DNA from: CAYLNM01 sp964385045
GTDB taxonomy: Bacteria; Planctomycetota; Phycisphaerae; Phycisphaerales; SM1A02
Direction of reading: 5' to 3'
NCBI GenBank assembly: GCA_964385045.1
Contig: CAYLNM010000151.1
Span: forward strand, 1-10,546
DNA length: 10,546 nucleotides
Shown here: piece after piece, positions 5,206 through 10,546 of the stretch
Layout: every line of letters starts with the position of its first letter
Position numbering within the stretch: the first letter of the stretch is position 1
Notes under the pieces: model-generated
What the model was told of the DNA's origin: nothing
Databases searched by the model: none
Seen by the model: the letters and a program-made list of their open reading frames with translations, nothing else
Made by a program: the position numbers and the translations under genes

Positions 5206-5220
5206 GCCGCGTTCCGCGGC
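5206..5220. terminator. Possible bidirectional terminator hairpin between convergent genes
   Basis: GCCGCG (5206-5211), loop TTC, CGCGGC (5215-5220): a perfect 6-bp all-GC stem placed in the 30 bases between the mazF stop and the protease stop. It lacks a U-tract on either strand, so termination ability is uncertain. Confidence 0.35.
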
Positions 5221-5222
5221 CG

Positions 5223-6716
5223 TCAGCGCCCCACCAGGAAGCCTCCCTGCACCACCGGGACCCGCGGGTACGCCTCGCCGCCCGAGACGAAGCCCGCGAG
5301 CAGTCCGCCGACGAGGACGGTCTGTCCCTCCTCGGCGTCGGCGACGCGCGGGTCGGCCACGATCACCGGAAGGTCGGCTCCGCGCACCGTCACGAGCCAG
5401 GCGTCGCTGCCGTCATGCGGTGCCCCAACCACGGTCGCGATCAGAGCCACCGGCGTCTCGGCCTCGGTGTCCTCGTCGCCGAGCAGCTCCACGGCCGCCT
5501 CGCGAATCGCCGCGTCGTGCGCACTCACGATGCGCTGGACGACGTCGGGGAGCTGCGTCTCGGCGTTCTCGAGCGCCTGCTCGCTGCGGGAGTCCTCGCG
5601 CATGCGCGGCAGGTCGCGGGCGAGGTAGGTCAGCAGTCGCAGGACGACCTCCGCGTCCTTGAGGCCGTGACCGTCGCAGATGCCGCAGGAGACGTTGGAG
5701 TTCCGGAAGACCCGCCGACGCCAGCCGGATCCGCCGGTGTGGCCGACCTGCCGCCGCACGACCACCCGGCCCGATCCGTCGCACCGACGGCAGTCGATCC
5801 GGCGGACCACGTTGAGGGTGCGGCGGATGACGCGGGATCCGGAGACGCGCGGCCTGATCTCCAGACGCGGCAGTGCACCGAAGGATGGACCGCTGCTCGT
5901 GGTCGCATTCGCGACGGCCTCGAACGTGATCGGCTCGGGCGGAGCGGTGCGCAGCAGCTCGCGGACGTGGGCGGCGGCGAGCGAGAAGTAGAACGCGTCG
6001 GCGCCCTCCCAGCGCCACGTGTTGACCGCGACGACGACCCCGTCCTCGTTCACGAGCGGGCCCCCGGAGTTGCCGGGATTCATGGCGCAGTCGGATTGCA
6101 CCCACCGGGACGCCGGACGCAACCCATCGAGTCGCCACGGCAACTGATCGCACCGGCGGTAGCCGCTGACGACGCCCGCCGTGAGCGTGAAGCCGACGCC
6201 CTCCGGAAAGCCCAGCGCGTAGACGCGGGTACCGAGTGGCTGCTCCGCCCGCTCGATGCGCACGTGCCGAGCACCGCGGCCGGGAACCAGCTCGACCCGC
6301 ACGAGCGCGAGGTCCAGGTCGGGAATGACGTGCAGCAGCTCGACCGGCATCTGGAGCGGCGACCGGACGAGGCGGGCCACGGCCGACGAGCCTCCCGCCA
6401 CGACGTGGTGGTTGGTGATCGCCAGTCCGTCGGCATCGATGAGGAAGGCGGTGCCGGTGCCGAGGGGCTGCTGGTCGGCGCCGCGGATGGTGAGCTGCAG
6501 GATGGCGTCCTGTGCCTCCGCGAGCGAACGGGCGGACGGCACCGAGGGACGGGCGGATGCCGGTCCGGCCGCTGGTTGCGACGCGGATCGAGCGAGTGCC
6601 CTCGACGGAGCGGCGGCGAGCAGGGCGAGGAGGATGATCGCCCCGAGGACGGTCGGAGCGGCGGCAATCGAACGACGATCCGGGCAGGATCGCCGGGAAC
6701 GGCGAGGGAGCGTCAT
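5223..6716 (-). CDS. Secreted S1C-type trypsin-like serine protease with DnaJ-like CXXCXGXG motifs
   Basis: A 497-residue protein from ATG at 6716. Residues 1-42 are a signal peptide: Arg-rich start, hydrophobic core (VLGAIILLALLAAA) and a likely cleavage after ALA at 42. Residues about 60-270 are an HtrA/DegP-like trypsin domain with GTGTAFLIDADGLAITNHHV (catalytic His104), DLDLALVRV (Asp135) and MNPGNSGGPLVN (Ser217), a complete triad. No PDZ domain follows. Instead CRRCDGSG (309-316) and CGICDGHG (344-351) form a pair of DnaJ-type CXXCXGXG motifs, likely one zinc site. A helical stretch follows, then a beta-rich domain at 420-497 (ALIATVVGAP, WLVTVRGADLPVIVADPRV, GQTVLVGGLLAGF) that could be OB-like (inference). 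It would act outside the inner membrane, on misfolded or specific envelope proteins. Substrates are unknown. The gene is convergent with mazF, and the coiled-coil gene lies upstream on the same strand. Confidence 0.87.
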   Translation of the reverse strand: MTLPRRSRRSCPDRRSIAAAPTVLGAIILLALLAAAPSRALARSASQPAAGPASARPSVPSARSLAEAQDAILQLTIRGADQQPLGTGTAFLIDADGLAITNHHVVAGGSSAVARLVRSPLQMPVELLHVIPDLDLALVRVELVPGRGARHVRIERAEQPLGTRVYALGFPEGVGFTLTAGVVSGYRRCDQLPWRLDGLRPASRWVQSDCAMNPGNSGGPLVNEDGVVVAVNTWRWEGADAFYFSLAAAHVRELLRTAPPEPITFEAVANATTSSGPSFGALPRLEIRPRVSGSRVIRRTLNVVRRIDCRRCDGSGRVVVRRQVGHTGGSGWRRRVFRNSNVSCGICDGHGLKDAEVVLRLLTYLARDLPRMREDSRSEQALENAETQLPDVVQRIVSAHDAAIREAAVELLGDEDTEAETPVALIATVVGAPHDGSDAWLVTVRGADLPVIVADPRVADAEEGQTVLVGGLLAGFVSGGEAYPRVPVVQGGFLVGR

Positions 6717-7109
6717 GGGCGAGGAGTCTCCGGAATGATGCCGGCACGTGCGCCTTCGCAGAACGCTGCGGCATCGCGGACTAATGGAGGAAACGGGGAT
6801 CGGGACGAGGTGCGCGTCGCGCCGTGAGCCGAACGTCGGCGAGCGGTTGGCGACCTTCTGCAGGATCCTGATCGGACGCGCCCGGGCGAGGTCGGCACGT
6901 CGTGGTGCCATTGGACGGCAGGACTGGAGCCGCCGCGTCGGGCGCCGAAGCGGGATGTGCGGGTCGGCAAGGCGGCGGCGAGGGGTCGTACGGTCCGAAC
7001 GAAGGCGTCGAAGCACGTGCACGGACTCGCCGGCTCGTCGGTCAAGGGACGCTTCTCGGTCGACACGGAGGGTTTCCCGGAACGTCGGGGTCTTGAAAGG
7101 TTGCACGGC
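6717..7109 (-). other. Intergenic leader between coiled-coil gene and protease gene
   Basis: These 393 bases separate two same-strand genes. The protease frame stays open upstream to 7106, but the added residues are Arg/Pro/Ser-rich and would bury the signal peptide, so I read it as non-coding. A GGAG lies 11 bases before the protease ATG. I see no convincing promoter, RNA gene or terminator, although a gap this long makes an independent promoter for the protease plausible. Confidence 0.45.
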
Positions 7110-9272
7110 TCACCCCGCCCCGTTCCGCCCGGACAGGCCGAGGCGATCGAGCTCGACCGTCACGACCTCGGGATGGCTCTTGAGGAACTCGCGAAAGTCC
7201 TCGCGGATGGCGACCACCTCGGCCTGGGCCTCGGCCGCGTTCCGCTTGTGCCGATCGCGTTCGTCCTCGAGGCGGTCGACGTCGGCCCGGACGGTGCTCA
7301 GCTGGCGTTCGGCGTGCATGCGGCGCCGCGACTCGTGCTCGGCGAGCCGCCGCTTCGTCTCGCGGACCGCACCCCAGGCGCGGCGGCGGCGACGCCGGCC
7401 GGCGGGCGCCGGTTCGTGCGGCGGGAGGACCGAGTGGAGGCCGAGCTTGACGCCGGCGGCGGGCGCGATGGCCACGATGAACGCGGCGATCGGGATGAGG
7501 ACCTTGAGCGTCCACTGGATCTCCGCGTCGGTGGGGTCGTCGGTCTTCGAGACGACGCGGGCGAGCTGGTAGACGATCGAGTCCTTGCGCGAGCGGTCGC
7601 GCACCAGCCCGGCCTCGGTGATCTCGGCGCGGGCGGCGGCGATCACGGCCGCCAGCTCGTCCCGGCGGGCGGCGGCGGCCTCGGGCGAGAGCGCTCGGCG
7701 CTCGAGCCGCGCGATGCGCTCGTCGCGGTCCGCGATCACCGCGGCCACCGCCGCGTCGAGCTCCTCCGTCACGCGGCGTCGATCCTCCGCGACCGCGGCG
7801 AGACGCGCGTCCACCTCGGCGCGGGCCGCGGCGACCCGGTCGGACGCCGCCTCGCGCAGCCCCGCCGCCTCCGCCTCGAGCGAGGCGATCTCGGCCACGA
7901 GCCGCTCGTTGCGGCGGGACGCCTCCGCGGCCATCGCCTCCGTGAGCCGGGCCCGCTCGGCGTCGAGCTGCTCGCGCCGGGCCGTTCGGGTCTCGGCGGC
8001 GGCTCGATGCTCGGCGCGGGCGGCCTCGCGCTCGGCCTCCGCCGCCGCGCGGACGCGGCCGGTCTCCGCCGCGAGCCAGGCGTCGACCGCCGCCCGCGGG
8101 TCGGCGGCACCACGCAGGCGGTCCCGCTGGGCGCGAACCTCGCGGATCCGGGCGTCGACCTCGGCCAGGGCGGCCTCCGCCCGCTCCTCGGCCGCCTGGA
8201 TCTTCTCGCGCAGGTTGTAGAAGGCGCGGTCGTTGGCGCGGTGCTCGGCGATCTCCGCGTCGCGGCGCTCCACGATCGCGGCCCGCTCCTCGGACGCCGC
8301 AGCGAGCTCGGCGTCGAGCCGGGCGAGCTCGGCGTCGCGGTCGTCGCCGGCGGCGGCCCGACGCTCGCGGGCGGCCTCCTGCAGGCGGACGAGGTCGGCC
8401 TGCTCGCGCTCGCCGATCGCCCGCAGGCTGACGTTGAGCCGGGACGTGGCCTCGGAGCCGGCGGCGAGCAACGCGGTGATCTCGGCGTCGAGGGCGTCGA
8501 TGCGGTCGGCGCCCGGGCCCGTCGCGGTCATCGCACGCCGCCGCTCGGCGATCGCCTCGTCGATGGACGCGAGCCGCTCGCGCTCGAGGGGCTCGAGGCC
8601 GCTCGTCGCCCGTGCCTCCTCGGCCCGCCGGTCGAGCTCGGCGAAGCGGGCGGCCCGCTCGGCGGCGAGGCGCTCGAGCTCGGTCGTCGCCTCGTCGCGC
8701 CGCTGCTCGATGAGGGCCTCGACCTGCTCGGAGCCGGCGGCGAGCTCGCCCATCTCCGCCTCCGCGGCGGCGATCCGGCTGCCGGCGGCGTCGATCTGCT
8801 CCTCCGCGCGCACCGCCGGCTCGATCGAGAGCTCGTACACCTTCGAGACGCCGGTCATGATCGTCTCGGCGGTGCCGATCGAGACGACGAAGAAGAGTCC
8901 GGTGCAGATCCAGCGGACGATGCGGCCGGGCGCCGCCGCGGACGCGACCGCGAACGGGATCTTCAGCAGCTCCACGCCCATGAGCACCACCGCGACGATG
9001 CTCAGCCCGGCGACCACCGCGACCGCGGGGTTGGTGGTCTGCACGAGCATGTGGTAGCAGGTGTACATCACCAGCAGCTCGATCAGCACGCACGGGATCA
9101 GGAAGCACAGCAGCAGGAGGATCCGGCGGGCGCCGAGTCCGTCGCCGCGCCGTGGCGGGGCGCCGGCCGGCGCGGCGACTTCGACCGGTCGATTCGGGGC
9201 GTCGGCGTGGGCCGGGGCGTGGGCCGGGGCGTGCGGGTACGCATGTGCGGGGCGGATGGGCGTGGTGGACAT
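7110..9272 (-). CDS. Membrane-tethered giant coiled-coil protein with DUF4407-like topology
   Basis: A 720-residue protein from ATG at 9272, 3 bases after the upstream stop, so co-transcribed with it. Residues 10-25 hold a His-Ala-Pro repeat. Membrane helices are at about 51-77, 82-105 and 118-137; an Ala/Glu/Arg-rich coiled coil covers about 150-560; a fourth helix is at about 589-611; and a strongly basic tail (RRRRRRAWGAVRETKRR from 626) leads into a second coiled coil to about 695. The positive-inside rule puts the N-terminus, the SAAAPGRIVR loop and the basic tail in the cytoplasm, and the roughly 400-residue coil outside the inner membrane, anchored at both ends. Three helices, a coil and a final helix is the DUF4407 layout, but this protein is about twice the usual size and the match is by topology only. 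Function is unknown; roles in envelope spacing or mechanical sensing are guesses. Confidence 0.8.
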   Translation of the reverse strand: MSTTPIRPAHAYPHAPAHAPAHADAPNRPVEVAAPAGAPPRRGDGLGARRILLLLCFLIPCVLIELLVMYTCYHMLVQTTNPAVAVVAGLSIVAVVLMGVELLKIPFAVASAAAPGRIVRWICTGLFFVVSIGTAETIMTGVSKVYELSIEPAVRAEEQIDAAGSRIAAAEAEMGELAAGSEQVEALIEQRRDEATTELERLAAERAARFAELDRRAEEARATSGLEPLERERLASIDEAIAERRRAMTATGPGADRIDALDAEITALLAAGSEATSRLNVSLRAIGEREQADLVRLQEAARERRAAAGDDRDAELARLDAELAAASEERAAIVERRDAEIAEHRANDRAFYNLREKIQAAEERAEAALAEVDARIREVRAQRDRLRGAADPRAAVDAWLAAETGRVRAAAEAEREAARAEHRAAAETRTARREQLDAERARLTEAMAAEASRRNERLVAEIASLEAEAAGLREAASDRVAAARAEVDARLAAVAEDRRRVTEELDAAVAAVIADRDERIARLERRALSPEAAAARRDELAAVIAAARAEITEAGLVRDRSRKDSIVYQLARVVSKTDDPTDAEIQWTLKVLIPIAAFIVAIAPAAGVKLGLHSVLPPHEPAPAGRRRRRRAWGAVRETKRRLAEHESRRRMHAERQLSTVRADVDRLEDERDRHKRNAAEAQAEVVAIREDFREFLKSHPEVVTVELDRLGLSGRNGAG
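9207..9230. repeat. Two 12-bp tandem units encoding the His-Ala-Pro-Ala repeat
   Basis: GTGGGCCGGGGC occurs at 9207-9218 and 9219-9230 inside the start of the coiled-coil gene. In translation it gives the repeated HAPA of the N-terminal tail. It keeps frame, so it can vary in copy number without breaking the gene. Confidence 0.7.
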
Positions 9273-9275
9273 GGG

Positions 9276-10546
9276 TCAGGCTTCCTCGGAGGGCTCGGCG
9301 TCGGGCGCGTCGGGCGCGTCGGGCGCGTCGGGCGCGTCGGCGGTGTCGGGGGAGGACGGCCGCGGCTCGTCGTCGTGGACGACGAGGAGGATCCGGCCGT
9401 TGGCCAGGGGGATGCGGCGCGTGCGCGGGTGCGCGGTGGCGGTGGCGGTGGCGACGCCGGGCGGGACGGGGACGACGCCGCCCCGGGCGCCAGGGCCGGC
9501 GATGGTGGTCGGGCCGGTGAACGCCGCGGCGGGCGGGTGGATGACGGTCGGACCGGCGACGACGGTGGCGGGCTCGCCACCGGGCGCGGCGTCGCCGCCG
9601 AGGCCTTCGCCGTCGTCGCCGCCGGCGACCACGACGACGACGCGGTCGTCGGGTGGCGCGGTGGGTGACGACGGGGCCGGGGTCCCGGAGGGATCGATGG
9701 GCGCCGCGGCGACGGATGCACCGGTCCCCGCGGGCTCCGCCGGTTCGGCGGGCGCGGCGGGCGCGACGGGCGCGACGGGCGGCGGCGGAGCGGCCCAGGT
9801 CGGCGTGCCGGGCGGATCGTCGGGCTCGGACGTGGGCACGAACGGCTCGGCGGGCGAGACGAAGGGCGTGCGGTGGTTCGTCGGGGCCGCGCGATGCCCG
9901 GGCGTCGCCGGGTCCTCGGCGGAGTCGACGCCCGGGGCGGGCCGAACGTCTTCCTCGTCCACGCCGGGCCCGCGGCCGGAGACCAGACCCGCGCTCGGAC
10001 CCAGCGGGCCGAGCGCGACCCGCTCCTCGTCGTCGGACCGGAAGAGGGACGCGATGCCACCTGCGATCCAGCGGATCACCAGCCAGAGGATGACGACCGC
10101 GAGGCCCAGCGCGAGCACCGCGAGCAGCATGGCGAGCAGTCCGCCGACGATGTCCCCGGCGCCGTCGCCACGAGATCGCGAGGCATCGAAGGCGGGTGGA
10201 CGGCGGTCGGAGCGCGTGGCGGCGCCGGGCGTGGTCGTCGGCGTCGCTGCGCGGTCCGGCGCGGCGGCAGGCGACGGTTCGGCGAGCGGCCTGGTCGTCC
10301 CCGCCGTTCCCGCGGGCGTCGCCAGGTCGAACAGACTCCGGTTCCCCGGCAGGTCGGCGGGCGCGGGATCCGGAGCCGGCGATCCCGCGGGCGCCGTGGC
10401 CGGCGATCCCGCGGGCGAGCCCGGAGGAGGCGGGAGCAGCCGCCGCAGTGCGTCGGCCGCCGCTTCCTCCGACGGCGGGCCTGCATCTGCGGCGGCCGGC
10501 TCCGCGCCACGGGGCGTGGCCCCGCGGGCGGGCTCCCGCTCCTCCT
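9276..10546 (-). CDS. Pro/Ala-rich protein with one internal membrane helix (partial, 5' end beyond the window)
   Basis: The frame runs without a stop from the right edge (first full codon at 10544) to TGA at 9278-9276, giving 422 visible residues. An ATG exists at 10130, but the coding bias and Pro/Ala composition continue upstream of it and it falls inside the membrane helix, so it is not the start. Visible residues 1-130 are a low-complexity linker rich in P, A, G and T, with two GSPA repeats. Residues about 131-162 are a membrane helix (GGLLAMLLAVLALGLAVVIL onward) followed by a basic-then-acidic turn. The rest is another disordered Pro/Ala tract carrying two short hydrophobic strands (RVVVVVAGGDDGEG and NGRILLVVHDDE) and ending in four PDA repeats. 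I do not recognise a family. The gene is the upstream partner of the DUF4407-like gene, 3 bases apart, and probably works with it at the inner membrane. Confidence 0.75.
   Translation of the reverse strand, partial: EEREPARGATPRGAEPAAADAGPPSEEAAADALRRLLPPPPGSPAGSPATAPAGSPAPDPAPADLPGNRSLFDLATPAGTAGTTRPLAEPSPAAAPDRAATPTTTPGAATRSDRRPPAFDASRSRGDGAGDIVGGLLAMLLAVLALGLAVVILWLVIRWIAGGIASLFRSDDEERVALGPLGPSAGLVSGRGPGVDEEDVRPAPGVDSAEDPATPGHRAAPTNHRTPFVSPAEPFVPTSEPDDPPGTPTWAAPPPPVAPVAPAAPAEPAEPAGTGASVAAAPIDPSGTPAPSSPTAPPDDRVVVVVAGGDDGEGLGGDAAPGGEPATVVAGPTVIHPPAAAFTGPTTIAGPGARGGVVPVPPGVATATATAHPRTRRIPLANGRILLVVHDDEPRPSSPDTADAPDAPDAPDAPDAEPSEEA
9301..9336. repeat. Four perfect 9-bp tandem units encoding Pro-Asp-Ala repeats
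   Basis: TCGGGCGCG is repeated at 9301, 9310, 9319 and 9328, with a degenerate fifth unit (TCGGCGGTG) at 9337-9345. It encodes the PDAPDAPDA tail of the Pro/Ala-rich protein, a likely flexible linker prone to slippage in whole codons. Confidence 0.9.
10375..10417. repeat. Imperfect 24-bp repeat in the Pro/Ala-rich gene
   Basis: The segment CCGGCGATCCCGCGGGCG occurs twice, with starts 24 bases apart, and encodes the two PAGSPA blocks. It is in frame and consistent with expansion of a disordered linker. Confidence 0.7.

Noticed and set aside
5415..6827. 470-residue plus-strand open frame opposite the protease
   Set aside because: The protease with its full catalytic triad, signal peptide and zinc motifs lies on the other strand; this frame is its mirror.
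6717..7106. N-terminal extension of the protease to 7106
   Set aside because: The extension is Arg/Pro/Ser-rich and would place the signal peptide 130 residues inside the protein.
7042..9108. 688-residue alternate minus frame inside the coiled-coil gene
   Set aside because: Overwhelmingly Arg/Gly/Ala-rich out-of-frame reading; it lacks the membrane helices seen in the correct frame.
6957..9668. 903-residue plus-strand open frame
   Set aside because: A shadow of the Ala/Glu/Arg coiled coil, which reads as Gly/Arg/Leu/Asp-rich on the opposite strand; it also crosses two real genes.
10130..10130. ATG at 10130 as start of the Pro/Ala-rich protein
   Set aside because: The frame stays open to the window edge with the same composition, and this ATG falls within the membrane helix.
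1..10546. tRNA, rRNA or riboswitch
   Set aside because: Reading both strands I found no conserved tRNA arms, rRNA motifs or riboswitch cores.

Overview
This is a very GC-rich bacterial window (about 70-75% G+C by eye) with strong G/C preference at third codon positions. The mix of genes suggests a high-GC environmental bacterium: several toxin-antitoxin-type modules, a secreted trypsin-like protease, a membrane-anchored giant coiled coil, and Pro/Ala-rich membrane proteins. I lean towards Planctomycetota or a similar high-GC lineage, but nothing here fixes the phylum. The 100 N at 2954-3053 show it is a scaffolded draft assembly.

Left part (1-5192), accessory in character. It starts with the 3' end of a DUF4160-like gene, which overlaps by 4 bases a three-part protein: unknown alpha/beta N-terminus, DUF2442-like middle, and a C-terminal XRE-type helix-turn-helix. 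Convergent to these, on the minus strand, lies a clear higB-higA toxin-antitoxin pair (1139-1720). From 1721 to 3560 the region is gene-poor. It holds one convincing 53-residue small ORF (2048-2209, minus), a cluster of TGAAC/GTTCA inverted repeats just upstream of it, a 24-bp tandem repeat broken by the assembly gap, and a tandem pair of about 24 bp ending in TGACA that resembles an insertion-sequence end. A good sigma70-like promoter with a CGTTGAC/GTCAACG operator-like set then drives a two-gene plus-strand operon: an XRE regulator fused to an ImmA/IrrE-type HELGH metalloprotease, overlapping by 23 bases a MazF/PemK endoribonuclease that starts with TTG behind a GGAGG.

Right part (5223-10546), all minus strand. 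In transcription order: the 3' part of a Pro/Ala-rich protein with one internal membrane helix (runs off the right edge), then 3 bases later a 720-residue protein with DUF4407-like topology (three N-terminal membrane helices, about 400 residues of coiled coil, a fourth helix, and a basic coiled-coil tail). After a 393-base gap comes a secreted S1C-type serine protease with two DnaJ-like CXXCXGXG motifs and a beta-rich C-terminal domain. These three look like an envelope-associated set, though only the first two are clearly co-transcribed.

The most interesting candidates are the XRE-ImmA/MazF operon as a protease-gated toxin-antitoxin system, the protein with a possible Rossmann-like domain plus DUF2442 and HTH paired with DUF4160, and the protease with DnaJ-type zinc motifs next to the tethered coiled-coil protein.
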